A DNA stretch of 64,000 bases from JAHDCJ01 sp039028895 (GTDB lineage: Bacteria; Bacteroidota; Bacteroidia; Chitinophagales; Saprospiraceae): NCBI GenBank assembly GCA_039028895.1, contig JBCCHF010000026.1, forward strand, positions 1 to 64,000, in the 5' to 3' direction. The notes under the pieces were generated by a model. That model had not been told where the DNA came from. It saw only the letters and a program-made list of their open reading frames with translations, and made no database searches. The translations under genes and the position numbers were made by a program. Positions 49,944 through 59,100 of the stretch are shown here, piece after piece. How positions within the stretch are numbered: position 1 is the first letter of the stretch; each line of letters begins with the position of its first letter.

Positions 49944-52523
49944 GTGTCTGCAGGTAATTATACCCCCATTGCTGGTTATTATTTCAGAGTGGATTTTCTT
50001 CCACCTGAGATGAAAGGTTATGCATTCCGAGAAGTTTCTGGTATCGAAGCCAAAATGGAGATCCAAACTGTTTCGGAAGGCGGGGTAAATATGTTTGAGC
50101 ACAAGCTTGTTGGCCGAACAAATTATGAAAACCTAATCCTGAAAAGAGGCCTTAATCCTATTGAGATTACTGATGCCTTATACTTATGGCTTACTGGAAC
50201 ATTTACGGTTAACAGTTTATTACTGTTACCAGTAGTAGCTCAACCCTCAGTGATAATTTCCTTGCTCGACAGTGATGGAGTCCCAGCGGCTTCATGGAAC
50301 TTCATGAACGTCTACCCAATCAGGTGGGACGTAAGTGATTTTAACTCAGAAGATGATGGAATTATTATTGAAGAAATCGAATTCGCCTATAACACATTCC
50401 AACGCCTGCCTGTTTCTGGCGTTATGGCAATTGGAGATGCGTTGATGAATCCGAGAGCTGCTATCGAAAGTATGGTAAGTTCTGTTGTACAAACCGTAGA
50501 AGATACTGTTGAATTTTTTGAGGATGTCGGAGAAAGCATCGCCGACGGGTTTGATACCTGGATGAAAAACTGGGATCCTCTGAAATTGACTATGGTCAAA
50601 AAGGAGGGAGATTATTCCTGGTCAGAACAGGCTACCGAAGCTCTTGGCCTTGACCCCGACATGCCTGATGACCCGAAATACGAGCCCAAGGATGTCAGTT
50701 TCCCCGGTTTCAATGATGGACAAGCATCTGCTGTTGCGTCTGATGGAAAACCGCCATACACTTTTGAATGGTCTAATGGCGAAGAAGGTGAGATAGAATC
50801 TTTGGGAGACGAAAAAGAAGTATCAACTGCCAAAAATCTTAGTGCAGGGATACATAAATGTACGGTTACTGATGCTGACGGAGACACCAAGATGGCTACC
50901 ATTGAGATAAAAGAACCTAAGTTGCTAACAGCCAGGGTACTGGTTATTTCAAATGTGACTATAATTGGTGGCGACGATGGTGAAGCCAAAGTTGTCGCTA
51001 GTGGTGGAAAAGGCGAATTGAGTTATCTCTGGCAAGATGGAACAGATACTGAGATCAATTCGAATTTACCTGCCGGTATTCACATTGTGCGCGTAACAGA
51101 TGAAGCTGAACAATCTGTAGAGGCAAGGGTCAAAATTACTGAACCCCTGCCGCTCTCTGCTAAAGCTTCTGAAAGACAAAAGGCTTCTGATGGTACCATA
51201 GCAGATGGTATGGCCAAAGTTTACCCGGTTGGAGGTGTCAAACCATATATCATCAAGTGGGATAACGATGAAGAATTCTCAATTGCCAAAAACCTGACAG
51301 CTGGAATCCATTCCGTCACCGTTACAGATAAAAATGGCGACGAGGTAACCGTAGAGGTTGAAATTACTTACCCTGAACTCTCCGCCGAAGTTGAAGAAAT
51401 CTCCCCAGTCTCCGTATTCGGAAAGGATGATGGAGTTGCTAAGGTCACCGCTTCTGGTGGCACAGGCCCTTACACCTACGAATGGGATAACGGCGAAACG
51501 ACTTCGGAAGCGAGTAATCTCACAGGTGGAGTTCATGCTGTCAAGGTCATTGACGACGGTGGTGATGAAGTCACTGTTACCGTAAAAATTCATGAACCAT
51601 TCGAATTGACACTTACTGCTGAACAAGTGACCCCGGCAACAGGATTGGATACGCCTGATGGCGTTGCGAAAGCAATTGCCAAAGGTGGAACAGAGCCTTA
51701 CTCGTATGAATGGGATAATGACGAAACCGAAGATGAAGCTTTAGCGCTCACCCCTGGAGAACATATAGTAAAAGTTACAGATGCTGCAGGCACTGAAGTA
51801 GAAGCAACCGTGATCATCGGCAAACCTGAATTGACTGCTGTGATTACTGAACAAACTGACGCTACCACAAGAGGAGGCGAAGACGGATCTGCTACAGTAG
51901 AAGCAAGTGGAGGATCAGAAGAATACACCTACGAATGGGATAATGGTGAAACAGAAGCGACTGCAACCAAGTTGACACCTGGTAACCATACAGTTAAGGT
52001 GACAGATTCTGATGGTGCTGAGGTTGAAGTCAATGTGTACATCGGAGAGCCAACCCCATTGACAGCCAGAGCTGTTGAGATCTCACCGGTATCCATTGAT
52101 GGTACTGATGACGGACAGGCAGAAGCCATCGTCGAAGGTGGAACCGAGCCATACACTTTCAGATGGGACAACGGCGAAACCGAAGCATCAGCCAAAAACC
52201 TGGATGAAGGCACACACGAAGTTATCGTTACAGATGCAGCTGGCGATTCAGTTACTTCAAAAGTCAGGATACACAAGCTCATTGCACTCACAGCTGAAGC
52301 TATTGAAGAAAAACCGGTTACAGAAGCTGGAGGATCAGATGGTATTGCTAAAGTCACGGCAAAAGGCGGTTTCGAACCATACGAATACCTATGGGATGCT
52401 TCAGCTGGAGACCAAACTACCGAAAGGGCAATCGGACTACCAGCAGGTACCTATAAAGTGAAAGTTACCGATGCCGAAGGCACAGAAGTAGAAGTAGAAG
52501 TCACCATTACCGAACCAGAGTAA
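49944..52523 (+). CDS. eCIS tube-initiator-like protein (Pvc5/Afp5 type) fused to eight SprB-like repeats
   Basis: 859 residues from a GTG start (no nearby in-frame ATG fits; MSAGNYTPIAGYYFRVDF is the expected tube-protein opening). Residues 1-155 are a tail-tube domain: FREVSGIEAKMEIQTVSEGG, LVGRTNYENLILKRGLNP, and the closing DGIIIEEIEFAYNTFQRL. Residues 160-210 are an amphipathic helix (IESMVSSVVQTVEDTVEFFE), then a linker. Residues 256-859 hold eight repeats of about 75 residues with the SprB pattern DGxAxVxAxGGxxPYxYxWDNGET, L-x-x-G-x-H-x-V-x-VTD, then a strand ending in EP. No signal peptide, one cysteine in the whole protein, very acidic. Usual Afp5/Pvc5 proteins are close to the tube-domain size, so this is a large C-terminal extension. 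The gene precedes DUF5908 and the LysM hub gene, the same order as pvc5-6-7. Confidence 0.88.
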   Translation: MSAGNYTPIAGYYFRVDFLPPEMKGYAFREVSGIEAKMEIQTVSEGGVNMFEHKLVGRTNYENLILKRGLNPIEITDALYLWLTGTFTVNSLLLLPVVAQPSVIISLLDSDGVPAASWNFMNVYPIRWDVSDFNSEDDGIIIEEIEFAYNTFQRLPVSGVMAIGDALMNPRAAIESMVSSVVQTVEDTVEFFEDVGESIADGFDTWMKNWDPLKLTMVKKEGDYSWSEQATEALGLDPDMPDDPKYEPKDVSFPGFNDGQASAVASDGKPPYTFEWSNGEEGEIESLGDEKEVSTAKNLSAGIHKCTVTDADGDTKMATIEIKEPKLLTARVLVISNVTIIGGDDGEAKVVASGGKGELSYLWQDGTDTEINSNLPAGIHIVRVTDEAEQSVEARVKITEPLPLSAKASERQKASDGTIADGMAKVYPVGGVKPYIIKWDNDEEFSIAKNLTAGIHSVTVTDKNGDEVTVEVEITYPELSAEVEEISPVSVFGKDDGVAKVTASGGTGPYTYEWDNGETTSEASNLTGGVHAVKVIDDGGDEVTVTVKIHEPFELTLTAEQVTPATGLDTPDGVAKAIAKGGTEPYSYEWDNDETEDEALALTPGEHIVKVTDAAGTEVEATVIIGKPELTAVITEQTDATTRGGEDGSATVEASGGSEEYTYEWDNGETEATATKLTPGNHTVKVTDSDGAEVEVNVYIGEPTPLTARAVEISPVSIDGTDDGQAEAIVEGGTEPYTFRWDNGETEASAKNLDEGTHEVIVTDAAGDSVTSKVRIHKLIALTAEAIEEKPVTEAGGSDGIAKVTAKGGFEPYEYLWDASAGDQTTERAIGLPAGTYKVKVTDAEGTEVEVEVTITEPE
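50709..52520 (+). repeat. Eight SprB-like coding repeats (~226 bp each) in the eCIS tube-initiator-like gene
   Basis: Units begin near FNDGQASAV, GGDDGEAKV, IADGMAKV, GKDDGVAKV, DTPDGVAKA, GGEDGSATV, GTDDGQAEA and GGSDGIAKV. Units 4-7 are the most alike at the WDNGET core; units 1-3 and 8 are more diverged. No unit has the CNG or DGC cysteines of secreted SprB repeats; unit 1 alone has a Cys (GIHKCTVTD). Confidence 0.88.
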
Positions 52524-52546
52524 CAAATACACAAAACTTATCAATC

Positions 52547-52732
52547 ATGGCCGGAGGAATAGAAATAAGAGAATTGATCTTCAAAGCGACAGTTGAAGAC
52601 CCGAAAAAAGAAACTACAAAGGCAACTATAGTTAAAGGCGATGCCCAGATTTCAAGAAATCTGAGAGAAAGTATCATTACTGAATGCATGCAAAGGATGA
52701 AAGATTATTTGCGTGATAATAATGAAAGATAA
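52547..52732 (+). CDS. DUF5908 protein (Pvc6/Afp6 position)
   Basis: 61 residues. MAGGIEIRELIFKATVEDP matches the opening of the short DUF5908 proteins that sit before the LysM hub gene in contractile-injection loci; a helix (ISRNLRESIITECMQRMKDY) closes it. The stop overlaps the next start by one base. Its role is not established; the small size and fixed position suggest a connector or assembly factor. Confidence 0.8.
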   Translation: MAGGIEIRELIFKATVEDPKKETTKATIVKGDAQISRNLRESIITECMQRMKDYLRDNNER

Positions 52733-53472
52733 TGGCTGTTGTACCTCTGAATTTATCGGCAAAAGTCACCATTAGTGCATATAGTGATCCTGAATGCGGT
52801 ATCATGGATATCGTCGGGTTGCCTATGATGGTACAAATTAATCCGGAGGAAATTACACATGATCACGAAATAACCACCCATGGCGACAAATTTGAAGCAA
52901 TGGGGGTTGAGGGCGCTCCTGGAAAACATGGCGGTTTCAAAGGCATTGAACTCGAAAAGATCAGGATGAATTTTTACCTCGATGGTACAGGCTTGGTTCC
53001 GGATCCAATGTTACCAGTCAGCCCAGTTCCTTTTGATGTGGGGGGCTGGATCAAAGATTTCAAAGAAATGGCCTATAAATATCGTGACGATATTCACGGT
53101 CCTTATTTCCTGAGATTATCATGGGGCAGCTTATTCGAATCTGTTCATCAGTCAACTTTCAAATGTCGCCTCATAGATCTCAATATAAATTACCTGCTGT
53201 TTAAGCCAACAGGTGAGCCGCTGAGAGCGAGATTGGACTGCACTTTTAAGCAGCATCTTACACAAACGGAGTTAAACGCCTTGGCAAAAAGAAATTCTCC
53301 GGATATGTCTCATGTCAGAACTGTTCAAGCAGGAGACAGGCTCCCGTTGATGTGTCAGAAAATTTATGGCAGCAGTTCTCATTATTTACAAATTGCAAAG
53401 ATTAATGGTTTAACAAATATATACCAATTGAAACCAGGGCAGAAGCTATTGTTTCCGCCATTGGAAAAATGA
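52732..53472 (+). CDS. eCIS hub-tube protein with LysM domain (Pvc7/Afp7 type, gp53-like)
   Basis: 246 residues. The N-terminal part (about 1-195) is the contractile-injection tube-protein domain (VQINPEEITHDHEITTHGDK, LEKIRMNFYLDGTG, YFLRLSWGSLFESVHQSTFK). The C-terminal LysM domain (about 197-245) reads VRTVQAGDRLPLMCQKIYGS, ending LKPGQKLLFPP. Homologues join tube, hub and baseplate; LysM may contact peptidoglycan or the baseplate. It overlaps the DUF5908 gene by one base. Confidence 0.9.
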   Translation: MAVVPLNLSAKVTISAYSDPECGIMDIVGLPMMVQINPEEITHDHEITTHGDKFEAMGVEGAPGKHGGFKGIELEKIRMNFYLDGTGLVPDPMLPVSPVPFDVGGWIKDFKEMAYKYRDDIHGPYFLRLSWGSLFESVHQSTFKCRLIDLNINYLLFKPTGEPLRARLDCTFKQHLTQTELNALAKRNSPDMSHVRTVQAGDRLPLMCQKIYGSSSHYLQIAKINGLTNIYQLKPGQKLLFPPLEK

Positions 53473-53528
53473 CAATACTGAATTTTTCAGCCGGAACGAG
53501 ATTTTTTTAACTCATATTAAATACACCC

Positions 53529-55334
53529 ATGGCAGCAAAATCACCGGCAGGACAAGATGCGGAAATTCTTTCTGTCGAAGTTTACGTTGATAAAAAGAAG
53601 ATCAAGGATGAGTATCAGGTTCTTTCTGTAGAAGTGGAAAAGCAAATTAATCGGATCTCCAGAGCAAATGTTATTTTGGTTGATGGAGATACGACCTTGG
53701 AAAACTTTGAGATATCTGAAAGTGCGGATTTCCTTTTGGGAAAAGAGATTGAAGTAAAAGCTGGTTATGACAGTTCTGTAAAATCAATCTTCAAAGGGGT
53801 GATCATGGCACAAAATATCAGGATGGGAAATAACAAAGTTTCCAAACTGATTTTGCGTTGTAAAGATCCGGCTGTTGTCTTAACAGTGTCTCGTAACAAC
53901 CGGGCATTTGATGAAAAAAAGGATAGTGAAGTTATTACTGAAATCATCAAGGAAAACAAACTATCGACCAGTGAAGCTGTAAAAGCTACAACTACCAAGC
54001 ACCCCAAACTTATCCAATACAATTCTACCGATTGGGATTTCATTAGAGCAAGAGCTGAAGTTAATGGATACCTCGTTATCGTCAACGATGGTGAAATCTA
54101 TGTAGGTGAGCCTAAATTCACAGGATCTCCAACTTATGTGGTCACTTATGGGGTTGATATGATCCGATTTGACGGAAGGGTGGATTCCGAACATCAACTA
54201 CCTACAATAACCGCCAATGCCTGGGATATGAAAACCCAGAAATTGCTCACTGACAAATCTGAAAGTTTCACTGAAGCCAAACACGGTAACCTTAAAGGGG
54301 ATACCCTGGTTGATGTTTTGGGAATCAAGGAAGTTGTTCTGAATACTTCCTCCCCATTGCTGAAAACAGACCTTAAATCATGGGCCAATGGCAAAATGAC
54401 GAAGTCCAGAATGTCCAAAATGAATGGTACTGTCGCTTTTTTCGGCAGACCAGACGTCATTATTGGTGAACTCATTCAATTGAAAGGCCTTGGTGCTAGA
54501 TTCAACGGAGATGCCTATATCACCGGAGTAACGCATGATATTCAGGATGGCCGCTGGATGACTATTGTCAATTTTGGCTTATCATCTGAGTGGGCAATGG
54601 AACAAATGGCCAATTCGGGGTCCCTGCCAACTAGTGGCCAGTTGCCTCCCATCCATGGTATTCAGAATGGTGTAGTAAAACAGATTGAATCAGATCCGGA
54701 TGGAGAACACAGGATACTTGTAGAAGTGCCGACTATAGAAGCACCTGGTAAAGGTAAAGGTATTTGGGCACGGATGGCTCACCTCTATGCTTCAGCGGAT
54801 ATCGGATTTTTCTTTATGCCTGAAGTGAGCGATGAGGTATTACTCGGCTTTATAAATAACGATCCAAGATTTCCTGTAATACTTGGTTCACTCTATTCGA
54901 GCAAGATCAAACCGCCTTATACTGCCGATAAGAAAAACCCAACCAAGGCTATTGTAACAAAAAGCCTTATGAAAATCGAATTTGATGAAGAAAAGAAGAT
55001 CATCCTAATCGAAACCCCGGGTGGTAACAAGATTACAATGGATGATGATAAAAAAGCGATTACCCTCCTTGATGCCAACAAAAACACCGTGGCGCTTGAT
55101 GATAAAGGGATAACACTTAAAACAAACAAGGATGTGACCATTTCTGCTAAAGGAAAAATAGCAATGGATTGCAAAGCCGGGCTCACGATGAAATGCAAAG
55201 GAGGCGATGTCGCTATTGAAGGCATTAATGTCGGGGCCAAAGGTAAAATGTCATTCAAAGGTGAAGCTCCGGCTGTAGAGGTTAAGGGGTCAGCAACCGT
55301 AGATATACAAGGATCAATAGTAAGTATTAACTAA
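53529..55334 (+). CDS. eCIS spike protein (Pvc8/Afp8, VgrG/gp27-gp5-like)
   Basis: 601 residues. Residues about 10-365 are the gp27-like hub (KEIEVKAGYDSSVKSIFKGV, then WDFIRARAEVNGYLVIVNDG). About 375-455 is a gp5-type OB fold (HGIQNGVVKQIESDPDGEHR, IWARMAHLYASADIGFFFMP, LLGFINNDPRFPVILGSLYS). About 480-601 is the trimeric beta-helix needle with short repeats (VALDDKGITLKTNKDVTISA). No lysozyme or toxin domain is fused. It carries the PAAR tip encoded 33 bases downstream. Confidence 0.92.
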   Translation: MAAKSPAGQDAEILSVEVYVDKKKIKDEYQVLSVEVEKQINRISRANVILVDGDTTLENFEISESADFLLGKEIEVKAGYDSSVKSIFKGVIMAQNIRMGNNKVSKLILRCKDPAVVLTVSRNNRAFDEKKDSEVITEIIKENKLSTSEAVKATTTKHPKLIQYNSTDWDFIRARAEVNGYLVIVNDGEIYVGEPKFTGSPTYVVTYGVDMIRFDGRVDSEHQLPTITANAWDMKTQKLLTDKSESFTEAKHGNLKGDTLVDVLGIKEVVLNTSSPLLKTDLKSWANGKMTKSRMSKMNGTVAFFGRPDVIIGELIQLKGLGARFNGDAYITGVTHDIQDGRWMTIVNFGLSSEWAMEQMANSGSLPTSGQLPPIHGIQNGVVKQIESDPDGEHRILVEVPTIEAPGKGKGIWARMAHLYASADIGFFFMPEVSDEVLLGFINNDPRFPVILGSLYSSKIKPPYTADKKNPTKAIVTKSLMKIEFDEEKKIILIETPGGNKITMDDDKKAITLLDANKNTVALDDKGITLKTNKDVTISAKGKIAMDCKAGLTMKCKGGDVAIEGINVGAKGKMSFKGEAPAVEVKGSATVDIQGSIVSIN

Positions 55335-55367
55335 TAATGAAAATTTTTAAACAAATAATATAGCATT

Positions 55368-55667
55368 ATGCCGCCAGCTGCAAGAGTTACAGATATGCAC
55401 ACCTGCCCGATGCAAACACCGGGTACTCCACCTATTCCACATGTTGGAGGACCAATTATCGGACCTGGCGTTGCCACAGTCCTTATCGGAAAAATGCCTG
55501 CGGCAGTAGTCGGAGATTCCTGTACATGTACCGGACCTCCTGATACGATCGCAAAAGGATCAGCCACAGTCTTGATTGGCGGTAAACCCGCCGCCAGAAT
55601 GGGAGATTCTACCGCTCATGGCGGATCAATTGTCGCAGGGTGTATGACGGTAATGATAGGTGGATAA
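55368..55667 (+). CDS. PAAR-domain spike tip protein (Pvc10/Afp10 type)
   Basis: 99 residues, full-length PAAR only: PPAARVTDMHTCPMQTPGTP and GPIIGPGVATVLIGKMPAAV in the first half, GSATVLIGGKPAARMGDSTA with HGG in the second. Conserved His/Cys (H11, C13, C47, H84 and C91 region) can bind the stabilising metal ion. It caps the VgrG-like needle with a sharp tip. No effector is fused. Confidence 0.92.
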   Translation: MPPAARVTDMHTCPMQTPGTPPIPHVGGPIIGPGVATVLIGKMPAAVVGDSCTCTGPPDTIAKGSATVLIGGKPAARMGDSTAHGGSIVAGCMTVMIGG

Positions 55668-55699
55668 TTTAAAACATGTGCATTCAATAAAACAGGAAG

Positions 55700-56128
55700 A
55701 TGTTGTACGAAGAAAGTAAAACGTTTTTAGGAACAGGTTGGAGTTTTCCACCGGTGTTTGATGAAGAAAAAGGAGGAATCGTCATGGTTTCCGAAGAAGA
55801 TGATATCAGTCAAAGCCTAAGGTTGTTACTGTCTACTATACCGGGAGAAAGATTGATGAATCCCAAATATGGCTGCGATCTCCAAAGTAAGACCTTTCAA
55901 ACCATTAACGAAGGGACCATCAGCGAAATCAAGGAGTTGATCGGCCAGGCCATTCTATACTTCGAACCCCGTATTGATCTTGAAGAAATTTCAATCGAAG
56001 TAGTCGATCAGGATGATGGCAGACTGGACATTAAAGTCGTATACACCATAAGGAAAGTGAATGTTAGATCTAACATTGTATTCCCATTCTACTTTATTGA
56101 AGGTACTGATATTCAGCAAATTGCATAG
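55700..56128 (+). CDS. Baseplate wedge protein gp25/GPW family (Pvc9/Afp9 type)
   Basis: 142 residues. SEEDDISQSLRLLLSTIPGE followed by RLMNPKYGCDL is the conserved gp25 block, and the closing IKVVYTIRKVNVRSNIVFPF is typical. gp25 nucleates sheath assembly on the baseplate through a sheath-like handshake. In Afp/PVC operons gene 9 comes before gene 10; here PAAR comes first. Confidence 0.92.
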   Translation: MLYEESKTFLGTGWSFPPVFDEEKGGIVMVSEEDDISQSLRLLLSTIPGERLMNPKYGCDLQSKTFQTINEGTISEIKELIGQAILYFEPRIDLEEISIEVVDQDDGRLDIKVVYTIRKVNVRSNIVFPFYFIEGTDIQQIA

Positions 56129-56158
56129 AAGTTTAACTGTATTGAAGGTTTAGATTAA

Positions 56159-59100
56159 ATGGAAAAGGGCAAAAATAAGGAACTACAAAACTGGAAAGGA
56201 ACCTCGCAAAGCGACAGGCTCTTTAAGGCCCTATTGCCGGAACACATCAAAATCGATGAGCGTTCGGAGGCTGATCTAATGAACTTCGCTTCCAGGTATA
56301 GTGAACTTGTCAGATTTTTTAACTCCAAAAATACGCCTTCAGCAAGCTGGGATAAGTTTATTAATAATGACATCAGCATATTCCTTTCCACAATAATTGC
56401 GACGAATATAAGGGCTATTGACGAACAGCATATTCTGCATCTCAACGAATTGGAAAGAGCAAGGACTGCTGATGAAAAGAAACAATGCCTTAAAGTGATT
56501 TTCGGTCACATCGTTGATATTGCTGTGATGATCAATGATTGGTATCGCCAAGCCTCCGCTTTGAATGATAATGTAAGAGGGGAGGTACTTGGAATGGAGT
56601 TGGAGATAGAAACGGCCATTCGACAAAAACTGGGCAGAAATCTCAAACGCATCAAAAGTCTTGACCTCAGCGTTGGAGAAACAGGCGGCCTTGGAGCTCC
56701 TATCGGCATCAATTATAATTCCTTTGATACGATTTGGGCACTGGAAGAAGTAAAGGCCGAACCCATTTTTGGCGTGGCAAGTTCATTTAGCGATAAAGTC
56801 AACCTGCTGATCTCAAGAACCAGACTGATTTACAGGACCTTCTTGAGCGTTTTAACCTACCTTGTAAACAGGGCACCTTATTACCTGGAAGAGTCACTCG
56901 ATAACAAGTCCAATCATAAACCAGATGTAGCACTTTACATCGCTTTCCTGAAACTATTCAAACATTCGCAGGATCATCTCAATACGATGACCAAGCGGCA
57001 TCTGGACTATTATTATTACAAGGTACTGCAGCAGGATCACGGAAAAGTAGAAGCGGACAAGGTTAATGTTTATTTCGAGTTGGCCGATCACATTTCCGAA
57101 TATTACATTGAAGAAGGTACGCTCCTTGATGCCGGTACAGATGAAAATGGGGTCGAATTGGTTTATAAACTGGATTCTGACCTGATGATCCACCAGGATA
57201 AGATCGCTTCGCTGAAATCAATATTTGTAAGTAAAAATGCATTCCTCGGTATCGGCAGTTCCTTCCAGTTGATCACTAATATTTACTCCGCCCCAATTGC
57301 CAATTCAAGGGATGGGCTGGGGAAGTCGTTTATCCATGGTAACAGAGCATGGCCTACATTTGGGGAAGAACAGTTTGACAAAGCTGCTGATGAACATACC
57401 ATGATTCCTGCTGATGTTGGGTTTGCAGTATCTGCACCAATCTTGAGGATGGATGAGGGCCAGCGAAATGTGAACATGGTTTTCCAGTTTGACAGGGTCT
57501 CGGCTTCTACACTTAATCGCCTCATTCTTGACATCAGCCGGAATAAACAACTAAGCCGACCAAATACTTATTTCCTCGTTTTTCAGGATAGCCTTGAAAT
57601 TTTGCTTACAGGCGAAAATGGCTGGTTGCCAATTGAAGACTACGTTGTTAGTCCTCCGGAAGAGGTGGAAGCCGATCAGTTTAACCTGGCCTTCGAATTG
57701 CCACAATCTGCACCGTCAATTGTTGACTACGATCCTGAAATTCACGGTGCCGGGTTTGTTGCTAATCAACCGATTATCAAAATCCTGTTGCGCAAAGAGG
57801 CTTCATCATATGTTTATTCTTTCCTTCGCGATCTCGTTTTGGAAACGATTTTCATTAATGTTGATGTCAAGAATGTAAAAGGCCTTGATATCTACAATGA
57901 TATCGGAAGACTAGATGCTAATTCACCATTCCAACCATTTGGGCCTTCACCGCGAGTAGGGTCTTATTTGCTGGTTGGCAAAAGTGAAATTTTCCGCAAA
58001 GGTATTACAGACCTTAAATTTCATATTGACTGGCAGGGTTTGCCTGAGGAAGAAGGTGGTTTTGAAGCCTATTACAGTGCTTATGATCAGGGTATTAATA
58101 ATTACAGCTTTCAAGTCAAACTGACTGCCCTTTCGAAAAATACATTCCTCCCTGTAGATATTAATGAGCAACCCCAGTTTAGCCTGTTTACAGGTGATTA
58201 TATGGATGGGGCATTAATGAAAAAAACCACCTTTGAGGATTACAATATCAATGCACTCGACATCCAGCCAAATTTCCAGTTGGATGAAATTGAGAATTTT
58301 GATAATTATACACCTAGCGGATTTTTCAAACTGGAATTGATCAGTCCGAAAATGGGATTTGGAGGAGATATTTATCCAACGATTTTTGCAAAAGCGGCTG
58401 TTGAAAACTCAAGGCCAAAGCGAAGAGGATTATGGCGCATCATCGAAACGGAAACCATTGAAATGCCGAATCCGCCGGCTAGCCCGTCAATTAAGTCTCT
58501 AACACTCGATTACTCAGCCTCTGCGAGGATCAATGTGCTGCCTTCCAGGGCCCTCGACAAAGACCGCGAAATTCCTGAAAAAATATTCCATATTCACCCG
58601 TTTGGTATTCTCCAAACCTTCTCCGGTGAAGCGACTCTGGACAGGTTTATGGTACCTCAGTTCAATGAAAATGCCTACCTGTTCATTGGTATCCGTGATC
58701 TCGTTCCGCCGCAACGAGTTTCCTTGCTCTTCCAGATGAAAGAATCGGAGGTAGCTCATACTTTCAGAACCCGACCCGAAATAGGGTGGGCCTACCTGAG
58801 AGAAGGAGAATGGGAGTTCCTCAGTGAAGAAAAGATTCTTTCTGATACCACTGATGGTTTTACCGCTACAGGCATTATCCAGATTGATGTGCCTCGAGAT
58901 ATAGAAAAAGGCAGCAATATCCTGGACAAGGATTTGCACTGGTTGAGGATTTCTGTAAAGGGAGATGTTGAAATGCTTTCCAAGACATTTGATGTTTACA
59001 CCCAGGCCGTTTCGGCAACATGGGAGGATAGGGGCAACGAAGATCATATTGGAAAGGTATTACCGGCCTATTCTGTTATCAACCTCGTTGATATGATACC

